42,087 bases of DNA from Acinetobacter seifertii (GCF_000368065.1 NZ_KB851202.1:1-42087), one strand, 5' to 3'; positions 1-8,847 are shown, counted from the stretch's first letter. Numbers and translations are program-made. The notes: generated from the sequence alone by a model not told the origin.

Positions 1-862
1 TAGGGTGTGTTGACACTTTTAGCTTAAAAAAATAGCGAAGTAGTAAAATCAAATCGCCAAACCCAATTTTACTATTCGCTATGCCTCGTACTATGCTGAC
101 AGATCAACACTGGCAAAAGTTGAAAGTTATTCTGCGTAATTTATCCATTCACCACAACTCAAATTTACGCAATTTTATTGAAGCTATTCTCTATAGAATT
201 AGAACAGGCTGTCCGTGGCGAGATATTCCTTGCTGTTTTGGTCATTCAAACTCTATTTTCAAACGTTTTAATCGTTGGTCAAGCAGCGGTAAGTTTCTTA
301 GATTATTCAAATTACTAGCCTCATGCCCCGATATGGAGTGGATTTTTATTGATGGCTCTCATGTACGTGCTCATCAACATTCTGCCGGCATAGCGAATCA
401 ATCTATTTCTAAAAGTGTAGGAGGAAACTCCTCAAAAATACATTTGATTGTTGATGCACATGGCAATCCTATTGATTTCATGATTACCGATGGAACCACA
501 CATGATGTTAAAGTTGCACCTGATTTAATATCAACATTAGATTTAAAAGAGACAAAAGTGGTATGTGCAGATAAAGGCTATGATTCAGAACCACTGCGTG
601 AACAGATCAGGAAAACAGGGACTAAAGCGAATATACCAAAGAAAACAAATAGCCAATCGAACAATGACCATATGGACTGGTATTTATATAAAATCAGGCA
701 TTTAGTTGAAAATATGTTTTGTAGATTAAAGCAATTTAGAGGAATAGCTACTCGATATGACAAGCTCAAAAGAAATTATCAAAGTTCTGTTGCTTTAGCA
801 TGTATATTTTTATGGCTACCTTTATAGGGTTAATTATGAACAGTAAATGTCAACAAACCCTA
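1..862 (+). mobile_element. IS5-family insertion sequence (IS427-like group), complete or nearly so
   Basis: The two ends form an imperfect inverted repeat. The left end begins AGGGTGTGTTGACACTTTT at base 2, and the reverse complement of the right end begins AGGGTTTGTTGACATTTAC at base 861. One transposase gene fills the interior. The left flank is only one base long, so a target duplication cannot be checked. The element starting at the window edge suggests a contig break in a repeat. The group assignment rests on transposase appearance, not on a database match. Confidence 0.85.
81..827 (+). CDS. IS5-family transposase (DDE type)
   Basis: A 248-residue transposase. The N-terminal half has the pattern typical of IS5/IS427-type enzymes (LTDQHWQKL, RTGCPWRDIP), a domain of about 100 residues that contacts the ends. 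The DDE catalytic core follows, with the first Asp in FIDGSHVRAHQ, the second in VCADKGYDSEP, and the glutamate in HLVENMFCRLKQFRGIATRYDK. Many relatives are made from two overlapping frames by frameshifting, but here the reading frame is continuous. All three catalytic residues are present, so the protein may be active. The ATG lies 79 bases inside the left end, which fits the element. Confidence 0.9.
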   Translation: MPRTMLTDQHWQKLKVILRNLSIHHNSNLRNFIEAILYRIRTGCPWRDIPCCFGHSNSIFKRFNRWSSSGKFLRLFKLLASCPDMEWIFIDGSHVRAHQHSAGIANQSISKSVGGNSSKIHLIVDAHGNPIDFMITDGTTHDVKVAPDLISTLDLKETKVVCADKGYDSEPLREQIRKTGTKANIPKKTNSQSNNDHMDWYLYKIRHLVENMFCRLKQFRGIATRYDKLKRNYQSSVALACIFLWLPL

Positions 863-986
863 AAGTTTCAGTAAATTCTTCTTCTGCCTCTAGATATTTT
901 TGTGTAGGCTTTGGCAGTGGCCAGCTTTTAGGTTTAGTTTTAGGTTCTTTTTTCCGAGTAAGCCAAAAGTATTCTGTAGAATCCAT
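834..986 (-). pseudogene. Unknown ORF truncated by the IS5-family element
   Basis: An ATG at 984-986 opens a reading frame that runs into the IS right end at 861 and stops inside it at 834-836 (50 codons). The native part (862-986) encodes a Lys/Pro-rich stretch starting MDSTEYFWLTRKKEPKTKPK. The 3' part was replaced by the IS. It sits just downstream, on the same strand, of the 1048-1503 gene and its terminator. The family is not recognised. It could be a short real gene end or a chance frame. Confidence 0.35.
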
Positions 987-1006
987 TATTCTTACCCATA
1001 AAAAAA

Positions 1007-1022
1007 ACCGCCCTTAGGCGGT
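1007..1022 (-). terminator. Rho-independent terminator of the 1048-1503 gene
   Basis: Stem ACCGCC (1007-1012), 4-base loop, GGCGGT (1017-1022). Read on the minus strand it is followed by a run of seven or more T residues (1000-1007). It lies 26 bases after the stop codon of the minus-strand gene. Confidence 0.8.
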
Positions 1023-1047
1023 GGCTAAACTCACAGGCAATATAGTA

Positions 1048-1503
1048 TTACTTCTTAAAAGTTGACTTATAGAGCTTTGAATTAAAGTAATCCGTAATTT
1101 CTTTACCTTCGGTTTGAATTTTTTCCTCATTTAAAGGTAAAAAATCTAATTCAGATTTCAAGCTCATATACTCTGGAATAAATTTCTTTATAGGCGGAGG
1201 TGGTTTAGGTCCACCTTCTGTAATTTTTTCGATAAATCCAGCTAACCATAAAATATACTCACCTTCTGAATTATGAGGAGGAATCAAACTCACATCTATT
1301 TTTACTTTACATTCATCTAATGGTCTACTGAACAATTCAACAAAATCAATAAAATTATATTTTAATTTAAATTCTGTTCCCTCAATTTCTCTGCGTATAC
1401 ATGTCATAAGTAAGTTCATATTTTCAATACAGTCATGTGAAAACAATTCCTCATCTTTAATTTTGTTATAAATATTTTCCGCAAACATGAGATACTGTGG
1501 CAT
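1048..1503 (-). CDS. Hypothetical protein, 151 aa
   Basis: A soluble, charged protein with no signal peptide or membrane segment. A proline-rich linker (GGPKPPPPIKK) around residues 97-107 separates an acidic N-terminal domain of about 95 residues from a C-terminal helix-prone tail. The ATG is preceded by a good Shine-Dalgarno sequence (GAGGAG, 9 bases upstream), and the gene ends at a clear intrinsic terminator, so it is probably real. The family is not recognised. The neighbours are IS elements and other small unknown genes, so context gives no function. Confidence 0.6.
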   Translation of the reverse strand: MPQYLMFAENIYNKIKDEELFSHDCIENMNLLMTCIRREIEGTEFKLKYNFIDFVELFSRPLDECKVKIDVSLIPPHNSEGEYILWLAGFIEKITEGGPKPPPPIKKFIPEYMSLKSELDFLPLNEEKIQTEGKEITDYFNSKLYKSTFKK

Positions 1504-1716
1504 TTCAGCAGCTCCTCATTTTTATAAAGTATTTTTCTTAAGGTAGTCCTATTATAACAATGTTGCAACAAGAAATTTTCCATTTTTAGTTTAAGGATTT
1601 TTTTAAAATTATAAAGACGATTAGATTCAATAAATTAGTACGAATAAAAGCTAGGAAAGTTTGATTTTTCTAATGAGCTTTAAAATGGATTATTGTGTTT
1701 AAATCATCAATTTAAA

Positions 1717-1748
1717 AAGCTTGCCTAGTAGGTAAGCTTCCCCTTTTT
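1717..1748 (+). terminator. Possible terminator hairpin
   Basis: A near-palindrome with arms AAGCTTGCCTA and TAGGTAAGCTT (1717-1739, one G-T pair) is followed by CCCC and a T5 run (to about 1748). No plus-strand gene ends just upstream, so its partner is unknown. Confidence 0.3.
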
Positions 1749-1826
1749 GATATTTGCGCTGATCAACAAGGTTTAGTGTTACCTACAGCAACACACTGAT
1801 AATACAGAAATATTTAAAAATAAAAA

Positions 1827-1860
1827 AGCCCACTTCCTATTTTTATTCAGAAATGGACTT
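1827..1860 (-). terminator. Probable intrinsic terminator on the minus strand
   Basis: Stem 1827-1837 against 1850-1860. On the minus strand all 11 positions pair if two G-U pairs are allowed, and the stem is followed by TTTTTTATTTTT. The nearest minus-strand gene ends 300 bases upstream (2164), so it may terminate a long 3' UTR or a small unannotated transcript. Confidence 0.5.
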
Positions 1861-2163
1861 AGCGAAAAAAAACGCTTAAACCTGAAATAGGAAATATCTA
1901 TTCGGAAATATCTCCAACTTCATATTGGCATAATATTTAAGCACTAGCAATAGGGATTGAATTAAAAATATCAAATATTCATATTTAAATAGATAAAGAT
2001 TTCTTTTTTTAAATGGTTTTATTTTTAGCCTACATAATTTTTTTACTTATCAAGACTTATAAAGAATATGTGTCCATCAATAGGTAATACTTAATAATGT
2101 CTTATGTGCAGTAACCATTAGGCTCTAGAGAGTAAGAACTCAAACTGACTAAAAATAAAATAA

Positions 2164-2400
2164 TTAATTTTCAATATCAATGATCATATACTGCAAAGTT
2201 AAGTATATTCCAACTTCTCCATTGTTGAGTGCCTCATATAAGTCTTCATCAACGAAATCTCCAGATTCATCATATAGCCATTTATGAATTTGAATAATTT
2301 GTATATTCCCTTTTTTGTCTATTCTTGCTATTGGGTCTATTACGGACCGAACTATCACCTTCTTCTTCGTCTCAACATCAAGCAATGTGATAATTGTCAT
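2164..2400 (-). CDS. Hypothetical protein, 78 aa
   Basis: The ATG at 2398-2400 was chosen over an upstream in-frame start at 2442 because AAGGA lies 7 bases before it. The protein is small and acidic. A beta-rich N-terminal half (MTIITLLDVETKKKVIVRS) resembles a small barrel or SH3-like fold, followed by an acidic segment (YDESGDFVDEDLYEAL) and a hydrophobic C-terminus. There is no signal peptide. The family is not recognised and the neighbours are uninformative. Confidence 0.5.
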   Translation of the reverse strand: MTIITLLDVETKKKVIVRSVIDPIARIDKKGNIQIIQIHKWLYDESGDFVDEDLYEALNNGEVGIYLTLQYMIIDIEN

Positions 2401-2570
2401 TTTAAAATCCTTATAAATATCCTGTATAACAACTACGCTCAATCAATAAAGATTTTTATATTTAAATTACTCAAATAGCAATCTTTTCAATCTAAAAAAT
2501 AAATAAAAAACACTTTAATAGTATGTGCCTATTAGAAAAGGTACCTTAAATATTCTACTAGCAATAAAAA

Positions 2571-2588
2571 ACCGCTTTAAGGGCGGTT
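2571..2588 (-). terminator. Rho-independent terminator of the truncated 2593-2769 gene
   Basis: Arms ACCGC (2571-2575) and GCGGT (2583-2587), with a T6 run on the minus strand. It lies 5 bases after the stop codon at 2593. Confidence 0.7.
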
Positions 2589-2592
2589 CATA

Positions 2593-2769
2593 TTATTCAT
2601 CAATCTGATCATGCAGTTTTTTGATAAACTCTATAAGCTTTTCTTTACTTGCATCATTAATTGCAACTAAACCAGTACTTGCTGCATTATTTAAAACCGC
2701 TACTGTTATATCGCTTTTCGCTTTGATTTTCGCACTTTCAACCACCGCATCATATTCAATATTATTCAT
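2593..2769 (-). pseudogene. Hypothetical gene cut at its 5' end by IS903-like copy A
   Basis: The native sequence encodes 58 residues beginning MNNIEYDAVVESAKIKAK and ending KKLHDQIDE, followed by a good terminator. The ATG at 2767-2769 is the last base triplet before the IS end at 2770. There is no Shine-Dalgarno upstream, and the frame continues 18 codons into the IS, so the original N-terminus and promoter are probably lost. The remaining part is helix-rich and soluble. Its family is not recognised. It is probably silent. Confidence 0.55.
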
Positions 2770-3808
2770 GGCTTTGTTGCACAAACCTATCTCTAAAGGC
2801 TTATTCCACAATATAATTTTCAAATGAATAAGTCGACACCTAAAATTTATCGCACAACCAATTGGTCTTCATATAACCGAGCTCTCATTAATCGTGGAAA
2901 TATTGCCATTTGGTTTGATCCTGCTACGCAATGGTATGCCCCATCAAAAGGCAAACAAGGACGAAATCAAACTTACTCCGACGCAGCTATCCAATGCTGC
3001 CTAATGATTAAATCTCTCTTTCGATTGTCTTTACGCATGGTCACAGGCTTTGTTCAAAGTCTCATCCATCTTTGTAGGTTAAATTGGATAGCGCCAGACT
3101 ACACTACAATTTGTAGACGACAACAGCATATTGATATTGTGATTAGCTATCAAAAAAGTTGTGTTGGACTATATCTAATCGTTGACTCTACAGGTCTGAA
3201 ATTCTTAGGTGAGGGTGAATGGAAGCGTAAAAAACATCAGCCTGAATATCGTCGTCAATGGCGTAAATTACATATGAGTATAGATGCTAAAACCTTACAA
3301 ATACGCGCTGTTCAGCTCACAACCAACAATGTGAGTGATTCACAGGTACTTGGTGATTTACTCGATCAGATTCCACAAGATGAGAGAGTTGACTCCGTCT
3401 ATACCGATGGAGCTTATGATACCAAACAGTGCCGACAGGTCATTGCGGATCGGCAAGCACATGCAGTGATTCCACCAAGAAAAAATGCGAAGCCATGGAA
3501 AGATAAAAAGATGAGCTCGCTAGAACGCAATGAGTTGCTTCGAACAGTTAAACGTTTAGGAAGAACTATTTGGAAGAAATGGTCAGGCTATCATCGGCGA
3601 AGTTTGGTTGAAACCAAGATGCATTGCATCAAATTATTAGGGGATAAACTCAGTGCGAGAAATTTTCAAAGCCAAGTCAATGAGATTCATGCACGTATGG
3701 CAGTATTAAATAAATTTACGGATTTAGGCAGACCACATACCCGAGTTGTCACTTAAATTTGAGTAGATATGAGAAGTCTTAACTTTTAAATCTTTGTGCA
3801 ACAAAGCC
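2770..3808 (+). mobile_element. IS5-family IS (IS903-like group), copy A
   Basis: 1039 bp with terminal repeats starting GGCTTTGTTGCACAAA at both ends. It matches copy B (39270-40308) almost base for base, at a constant offset of 36,500. The nine bases outside each end differ (ATTATTCAT on the left, ATAAAAATC on the right), so there is no target duplication and the flanks are probably rearranged. The transposase is full length. Confidence 0.92.
2824..3756 (+). CDS. IS5-family (IS903-like) transposase, copy A
   Basis: A 310-residue DDE transposase. The first catalytic Asp is in LIVDSTGLKF, the second in VYTDGAYDTKQC, and the Glu in RRSLVETKMHCIKLLG. It differs from copy B at a few sites: Val for Asp in the SCVGLYL segment, and the residue pair MS instead of IG in KLHMSIDAK. 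None of these is a catalytic residue. The ATG lies 54 bases inside the left end. It is probably functional, or close to it. Confidence 0.92.
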   Translation: MNKSTPKIYRTTNWSSYNRALINRGNIAIWFDPATQWYAPSKGKQGRNQTYSDAAIQCCLMIKSLFRLSLRMVTGFVQSLIHLCRLNWIAPDYTTICRRQQHIDIVISYQKSCVGLYLIVDSTGLKFLGEGEWKRKKHQPEYRRQWRKLHMSIDAKTLQIRAVQLTTNNVSDSQVLGDLLDQIPQDERVDSVYTDGAYDTKQCRQVIADRQAHAVIPPRKNAKPWKDKKMSSLERNELLRTVKRLGRTIWKKWSGYHRRSLVETKMHCIKLLGDKLSARNFQSQVNEIHARMAVLNKFTDLGRPHTRVVT

Positions 3809-3865
3809 ATAAAAATCGTGGACTACATTTCAATCTAATCAATAATGAGCATACAGATAGACCCT

Positions 3866-4744
3866 TTAAATAATGACCAGAACCATTCCAATAATCGTTG
3901 TTAACATCCCAACTGCTGTACCCATCGTGATTGGTTCAGCAAAGAATAACCATGCTTCTAATGCAGTCGCGACAGGAACCAAATAAAAATAGGTTGTAAC
4001 CTTAGTCGCTTCCCCAATCTTCAGAAGATAAATCAAAAGTAAAATGGCACTGACTGAAACACCGACCACAAGCCAGACGAGACCCGCAACAAATGAAAGA
4101 GACCATGCTACTACTGTATCCGATTCAAAAAAGTAACTGAGTATGCCCATCACCAGTGTTAAGGATACATATTGAAAGAATGTTAAAGACAGAATATGTC
4201 CTGTGCTATTGACCTTTTTCTGATACAAAGCCCCTGTGGTCACACCAACTAAAGCCAATACTACTGATATCAATGGAATCAGTTCCACATGATTCGATGT
4301 TTTGCTCGGAGATAAAATTAAACAAACTCCAACAAAACCAACGACTACACCTAGCCATTTCATTCGGCTCATACTGGCTTGATCAGAAAAAGAAAGAATA
4401 ATGGCGGTTAAAATTGGTTGTAAGCCTGTGATTAATGCAACTAAGGCAGGTGACATCCCCTGATTGATCGCATAAAAGCAACCACCGAGAAACAACGTAT
4501 GCATCAGCAAACCAGCTTTCATTTGCTCAATGATACTTTTTACAGGTGGAAATTTGACTCGGGCAATCAATACCATCACTAAAAACACAAGGCAAGACAA
4601 CAAACCTCGTAAAAAAAGCAATTTAAATGGAGGTGCGTAGGCAATCGTAAATTTAGCAGCGATGAACCCCGTGCTCCATAAGAGAACAAAGACCATTGGC
4701 ACGAAAAAGGTGATACCCATACCACCCTTTTTAGTCATATTCAT
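3866..4744 (-). CDS. EamA/DMT-family transporter
   Basis: A 292-residue integral membrane protein with about ten hydrophobic helices arranged as two EamA repeats, typical of drug/metabolite exporters (RhaT/YdcZ-like). It starts FFVPMVFVLLWSTGFIAAK, the usual EamA opening with the WSTGF motif. The substrate cannot be read from sequence. Family members export amino acids, nucleotides or toxic metabolites. It is the last gene of a minus-strand series with the MBL hydrolase and the epimerase-like gene. A terminator hairpin lies just upstream, so expression may be reduced or separate. AGG lies 8 bases before the ATG. Confidence 0.85.
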   Translation of the reverse strand: MNMTKKGGMGITFFVPMVFVLLWSTGFIAAKFTIAYAPPFKLLFLRGLLSCLVFLVMVLIARVKFPPVKSIIEQMKAGLLMHTLFLGGCFYAINQGMSPALVALITGLQPILTAIILSFSDQASMSRMKWLGVVVGFVGVCLILSPSKTSNHVELIPLISVVLALVGVTTGALYQKKVNSTGHILSLTFFQYVSLTLVMGILSYFFESDTVVAWSLSFVAGLVWLVVGVSVSAILLLIYLLKIGEATKVTTYFYLVPVATALEAWLFFAEPITMGTAVGMLTTIIGMVLVII

Positions 4745-4759
4745 AAGACATACCTAAAA

Positions 4760-4784
4760 AATCGCATGGAGGAACCATGCGATT
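4760..4784 (-). terminator. Intrinsic terminator or attenuator between the MBL and EamA genes
   Basis: A perfect 10-bp stem (AATCGCATGG at 4760-4769, its complement at 4775-4784) with a 5-base loop. On the minus strand it is followed by TTTTTT. It lies 8 bases after the MBL stop codon and 16 bases before the EamA start, inside what otherwise looks like an operon. Confidence 0.8.
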
Positions 4785-4792
4785 GGTGGACA

Positions 4793-5668
4793 TTAAACAG
4801 CAGGTGACCAAGCGTCATAGTTCAAGACATATTGATTGTTTTCACGGTAAATACGTCCAGATGCAGGCAGGTTGAAATGCATACCACTGATGGATAATTT
4901 GTCGGTTGCCACACGATCCAATAAGGTTGCACGTACAGCTGCGGCTTCATTTGGATCACTATCAAATGCAATCGTGACTTCAGGCCGAGCAATCTGTAAA
5001 TGAGGGAAATGAACAATATCGCCCCAGATGAGTAATGAATCCTTTTCATCACCGATCAGATAACCTGTATGTCCCGGTGTATGACCGAATAATGGAACTG
5101 CTTGGATACCCGGTAAGATCGCCTCATTTTTAAATGGAACTAATTTGTCGTCATACGCATCAAACGCATTTCTTGCAACACCAAAAAATGGTTTGAATCC
5201 ATCTGGAGCAGATGCAAAAATTGTGTCATTGCGCCAGAATCCCAATTCATTTTCATGTACATATACTTCTTGCACATTTCGGAAAATCGGAGTTGCTAAA
5301 GGAGCCGCTAATCCGCCCACATGATCAGGATGCGCATGAGTCAAAAGCACTGTATCAATATCCAGCGGGTCAATACCTGCAGCAGATAAGGCAACTTGTA
5401 ATCGCCCACCCCAGCCATTAATACCACCCGCACCACTATCTACCAAAATTGTGCGACCACCAGTTTGCAGCACAAATGCATTAATGTTCATACGCGGTAG
5501 AGGCTCAACACCACGTTTTTCCAGTAATGCCTCGGCTTTATTGGCTTTGATACCGTTTAATAGTTCAAAAGAAACATCAAGATAACCATCACTGAGCATC
5601 GTCACAATTGTATCGCCATAGCGTTTTTTGTTGACGGCTGGTGCTTGATAGATTTTATTCAAGTTCAT
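4793..5668 (-). CDS. MBL-fold metallo-hydrolase
   Basis: A 291-residue cytoplasmic hydrolase. The zinc-binding motif HAHPDHVGG is at residues 111-119, and a second ligand set lies in FGHTPGHTGY and LLIWGDIVHF. This matches the beta-lactamase-fold family that includes lactonases and arylsulfatase-like enzymes. The exact substrate is not evident. The ATG at 5668 was preferred over one nine codons earlier because AAGGAA sits 6 bases upstream. It is followed by a terminator, and preceded 62 bases upstream by the SDR gene on the same strand. The divergent LysR gene at 6947 is the likely regulator. Confidence 0.85.
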   Translation of the reverse strand: MNLNKIYQAPAVNKKRYGDTIVTMLSDGYLDVSFELLNGIKANKAEALLEKRGVEPLPRMNINAFVLQTGGRTILVDSGAGGINGWGGRLQVALSAAGIDPLDIDTVLLTHAHPDHVGGLAAPLATPIFRNVQEVYVHENELGFWRNDTIFASAPDGFKPFFGVARNAFDAYDDKLVPFKNEAILPGIQAVPLFGHTPGHTGYLIGDEKDSLLIWGDIVHFPHLQIARPEVTIAFDSDPNEAAAVRATLLDRVATDKLSISGMHFNLPASGRIYRENNQYVLNYDAWSPAV

Positions 5669-5729
5669 TCGTATTTCCTTCTTCGAGTACTTCAATTTCT
5701 ATGACGGCTTCCCTCATAGAACATTGAAT

Positions 5730-6743
5730 TTAAAAATTGTTTGAACGCATTGCTTCGATCACTAAAGAAACATCATGTTCAACATCGCGTAGCATCTCTA
5801 CAGTTCCGCCATGGGTCGCTTTCCAACCGAGTTTTATTGAGTTCGTCGGATGAACACAAACATTACTGCCCCAGAACCAACCCGATTGCAGTCCCATCGT
5901 GACTACAGGTGACGGTAAGAGCTTCTGTTGATCAAAGATTTCAGCAATTCGCTGAGAGACCTGTTTCCAGTAGAAATGTTCGGCAGCTGGGTAATAGATG
6001 CCTTCGACGCCACTTGGTGCAGTACCGTTTTGAGCAGCATCCATAATCAGCAAATACAGTTCAGCTAAATCAGCCACATGCACATTCGGCCAAATGTTAT
6101 CGCCCGTTCCTACAGTCATGACTTGACGTCGAACTAATGAGTGATAAACCAAACGTGGAATTTGAATCGACATCCGATTTGCAGCAAATGGCCCTAAGCC
6201 CACGCCAAATACAGTCGGTGGCACAACCAAATAAGTTTTTACAAAACCTTGCTTAGCAGCTTTAAAGACTTCGACATCCACAAAGCGATGTGGTGCGGCA
6301 TAACCAATGTCTTGATGTTTTTCAACATCCTGTTCATCCCATTCAGTTTGATTGCGATCTAATTCGGGCGGCACACCAAGTCCAATCGAATGCTCGGTTA
6401 GAACCCCTGCACCAGATGTATGAATGAAAATAGGCTGCTGACCTGTTTTCTCGAATTGCTTGTGTAAACCGCTCAATAAAGCAACTACACTGGCCTTATG
6501 ATCACAGTTTGCAGTGCTAAATACGATTTCTGCCGCTTCAGCTTCACGACTGAGTAATTCATCGTCATCCAGTAATCCAACAACAGGGATAAAGCCTCGC
6601 TTTTGAAGCTCTTCTGCAACCGAAGAGTTTCTCGATAAAACTCGAATTTCATATTGGTCAAGATAGTGTCGTTCCCACATCAGTTGTAAAAAACTACCAC
6701 CGATGTAGCCCGTACCGCCTGTAATAAAGATGCGCTTTTTCAT
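5730..6743 (-). CDS. NAD(P)-dependent epimerase/dehydratase-like SDR protein
   Basis: A 337-residue atypical/extended short-chain dehydrogenase. The N-terminal Rossmann motif GGTGYIG starts at residue 8 (KKRIFITGGTGYIGG). The centre contains HTSGAGV and a YxxxK-like region that is degenerate (GYAAPHRFVDVEVFK). It resembles NAD-dependent epimerases and NmrA-like proteins that act on carbonyls or sense nucleotides. The start at 6743 (MKKRIF) was preferred because the upstream 13 codons are not conserved in type. It is the first gene of the minus-strand cluster, facing the LysR gene across 203 bases. Confidence 0.8.
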   Translation of the reverse strand: MKKRIFITGGTGYIGGSFLQLMWERHYLDQYEIRVLSRNSSVAEELQKRGFIPVVGLLDDDELLSREAEAAEIVFSTANCDHKASVVALLSGLHKQFEKTGQQPIFIHTSGAGVLTEHSIGLGVPPELDRNQTEWDEQDVEKHQDIGYAAPHRFVDVEVFKAAKQGFVKTYLVVPPTVFGVGLGPFAANRMSIQIPRLVYHSLVRRQVMTVGTGDNIWPNVHVADLAELYLLIMDAAQNGTAPSGVEGIYYPAAEHFYWKQVSQRIAEIFDQQKLLPSPVVTMGLQSGWFWGSNVCVHPTNSIKLGWKATHGGTVEMLRDVEHDVSLVIEAMRSNNF

Positions 6744-6946
6744 AGAACTCAACCTATTTTGCGAATGGATTGAATACAGCACTGCTCAATACCAATCGTG
6801 TTGTTTTCAATATGCTGCTTAGTATATGGAAACTTTATATTGACTTGGTCAAGCATAAATACACTGATTGGATACTTTAAGGAAACAATAGAGATTAAGC
6901 AGGTGATGATATAAACTGGTGATGGTGAATTTCGTGGACAAATTGA
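6744..6946. promoter_or_regulatory. Divergent promoter region, LysR gene and SDR-MBL-EamA cluster
   Basis: This 203-bp AT-rich gap separates a minus-strand gene cluster from a plus-strand LysR gene, the usual arrangement for a LysR regulator acting on its neighbour. A specific LysR box could not be assigned with certainty. Confidence 0.5.
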
Positions 6947-7867
6947 ATGAACAGTCGGAATCCTTTAGAAGATCGTTTCTCAGGAATAGTGACCTTTATT
7001 GCAGTAGTTGAAACAGGAAGTTTTTCTGGGGCTGCATTTCGAATGAATCTCACGAGATCTGCAATTGCAAAATCTATTTCTAAACTTGAACAGCGTTTGG
7101 GGTTACGACTTTTTCATCGAACGACACGGCAACAAAGCCTTACCCATGAAGGTGGAATTTATTATGAACATTGTCTAGGCATGTTAAATGATATCAATGC
7201 ACTGGAATCTGAATTGAGAGATGGTCAAGTTGGACCTGAAGGTAAAATTCGAATCAGTTGCCCCGTTTTATTCGGTCGTCGATGTGTCGCACCTGTATTA
7301 CGAATACTCACGCGATTACACCCTAAAATTCTGTTCGAAACCGAGTTCTCAGATCGTGTGATTGATATTTTGGCTGAGGGGTTTGATCTTGCGATTAGGA
7401 TCGGTCCTGTTGCAGATTCAACGTCTTTAATTGCAAAAAAAATTGCGGTACAACGAATGGCAATTTTTGCCTCTCCGCAGTATCTCAAACAGTTTGGGAC
7501 ACCCATTTCAATCGAAGATTTATATCAGCATCAAGGCATCTTATATGGCAGAGCCTCCCATATTCAGCCTTGGACCATACGAGATCATAAAGACGCACTG
7601 GTTAATATTATTTTGCCGAGTAAAGAAGTGTATGATGATTTGCAAGTGATTGCTGACTCAGCCATCGAAAATGGAGGCTTGGCATGGTTACCGAATTGGT
7701 TAGGTGCGCCTTATGTAGAAACAGGTCAACTCACACTGGTAATGGACAGTGAACGCGTCCAGCCGATAGACATCCATGTCGTATGGCCAAAAACCAAGTA
7801 CCTGCCTCATCGCACCCGTCTTCTAATCGATTCACTCGCGGAACAAGTCCCTGTAATGATGGGTTAA
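6947..7867 (+). CDS. LysR-family transcriptional regulator
   Basis: A 306-residue regulator. The N-terminal winged helix-turn-helix spans about residues 10-70 (FIAVVETGSFSGAAFRMNLTRSAIAKSISKLEQRLG). It is followed by the typical LFHRTTRQQSLTHEG wing and a substrate-binding domain of about 200 residues. The HTH and PEGKIRISCPV linker resemble the CrgA/DsdC-type subgroup that often controls adjacent oxidoreductases. It is transcribed away from the SDR gene, and it converges on the LLM oxidoreductase gene with only 8 bases between them. No strong Shine-Dalgarno is visible. The effector is unknown. Confidence 0.88.
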   Translation: MNSRNPLEDRFSGIVTFIAVVETGSFSGAAFRMNLTRSAIAKSISKLEQRLGLRLFHRTTRQQSLTHEGGIYYEHCLGMLNDINALESELRDGQVGPEGKIRISCPVLFGRRCVAPVLRILTRLHPKILFETEFSDRVIDILAEGFDLAIRIGPVADSTSLIAKKIAVQRMAIFASPQYLKQFGTPISIEDLYQHQGILYGRASHIQPWTIRDHKDALVNIILPSKEVYDDLQVIADSAIENGGLAWLPNWLGAPYVETGQLTLVMDSERVQPIDIHVVWPKTKYLPHRTRLLIDSLAEQVPVMMG

Positions 7868-7875
7868 TAGAATAA

Positions 7876-8847
7876 TTAGTCATGTGCTGGAAAATGAGGT
7901 AAAACAAACTCAGCCAGCTCACTCACCACTTCAACTGCAGGACGCTGTGATAGTTTCAAATTAAAAGTGAGATGATTAACACCCATATCTTGTATGCGTT
8001 TTAAATACTTGATTAAGGTATTCCGTCCTACTCGCATACCCGAGTGGATCGATTGAACAGGATGATCTGGATTACTTGCTAAATCTAAGAATAACCCTTG
8101 TGCAAATGGTTTAGGTAAACCATCTTGCGTGAATGCTTTTGAAGCAACTTTCCACGTATGCAGTAAAGGTGATAATCGACTCGCATCAATAAAATAATAC
8201 AACCACGCATCTGAATGCTCTGCAATCCAGTTAATATCCTGACGGCTACTACCAGTCACCACAACAGGAACTCGACTTTGATGAGCCTTAGGCAGCAGAT
8301 TTAAACTGCCATCTAATTCACCAAAACGAGCAGAAAAATGCTGAGGAAACTCATGTTCAGCCGCCTGACGGAAATAGTGGTAGGCTTCTCTGAAACGCTC
8401 ACCACGTTCATCATATTCTTGGCTTAACCCAAAGGCAGGATACTCAACACCTCGGTCACCTGAAGCAATGCCTAGAACCATACGACCATTCGATAATTGG
8501 TCTACTGAATTCGCCTGTTTTGCAACATGTAAAGGGTGACGTAAGGTTAATACCGTACTACCTGTTGCCAGTGCAATATTTTGGGTATGAGCAGATAAAA
8601 ATGACAAATAAGTAAACGGATCATAGAGTTGACCTGCATCACCAAAATTAGGATCAAGCAGCGGAATATCTCGTGCCCAAAGAGCAGCAAATCCAGCAGT
8701 ATCTGCCAATTTAACCAGCTCCACATGATTATTCATCATAGGTGCAGCAGTATCTGGATAGGCTTCGAGTGGGAGAATAAAGCCAAGAGTCAATTTATTG
8801 GGTGCAAAGATTCTTCTGAACCCAATATGATTGTTAATATCAAACAT
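7876..8847 (-). CDS. LLM-class flavin-dependent oxidoreductase
   Basis: A 323-residue luciferase-like TIM-barrel monooxygenase or reductase, expected to use reduced FMN or F420-like flavin. Typical segments are NKLTLGFILPLEAYPD at the start, WARDIPLLDPNFGDAG, ATGSTVLTLRHPLHVAKQAN, the flavin-site region SNGRMVLGIASGDRG, and PVVVTGSSRQDINWIAE. The ATG at 8847 has GGAA 7 bases upstream and was chosen over a TTG four codons earlier. It follows the zinc/quinone oxidoreductase gene on the same strand after 97 bases, so the two may be co-transcribed. The substrate is unknown. Confidence 0.85.
   Translation of the reverse strand: MFDINNHIGFRRIFAPNKLTLGFILPLEAYPDTAAPMMNNHVELVKLADTAGFAALWARDIPLLDPNFGDAGQLYDPFTYLSFLSAHTQNIALATGSTVLTLRHPLHVAKQANSVDQLSNGRMVLGIASGDRGVEYPAFGLSQEYDERGERFREAYHYFRQAAEHEFPQHFSARFGELDGSLNLLPKAHQSRVPVVVTGSSRQDINWIAEHSDAWLYYFIDASRLSPLLHTWKVASKAFTQDGLPKPFAQGLFLDLASNPDHPVQSIHSGMRVGRNTLIKYLKRIQDMGVNHLTFNLKLSQRPAVEVVSELAEFVLPHFPAHD

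Larger units (their letters stand above)
1504..2163. other. 660-bp AT-rich intergenic region without a recognisable gene
   Basis: No convincing reading frame was seen on either strand. It contains a 10-bp palindrome TGTTGCAACA (1561-1570) and two hairpins that resemble terminators (1717-1739 and 1827-1860, listed separately). A short hairpin with AGCG/CGCT arms lies at about 1861-1876. The terminators suggest that a small transcript or lost gene once ended here. Confidence 0.5.

Noticed and set aside
7225..7506. Minus-strand frame inside the LysR gene
   Set aside because: It is antisense to a well-supported LysR coding region with no start signals or domain.
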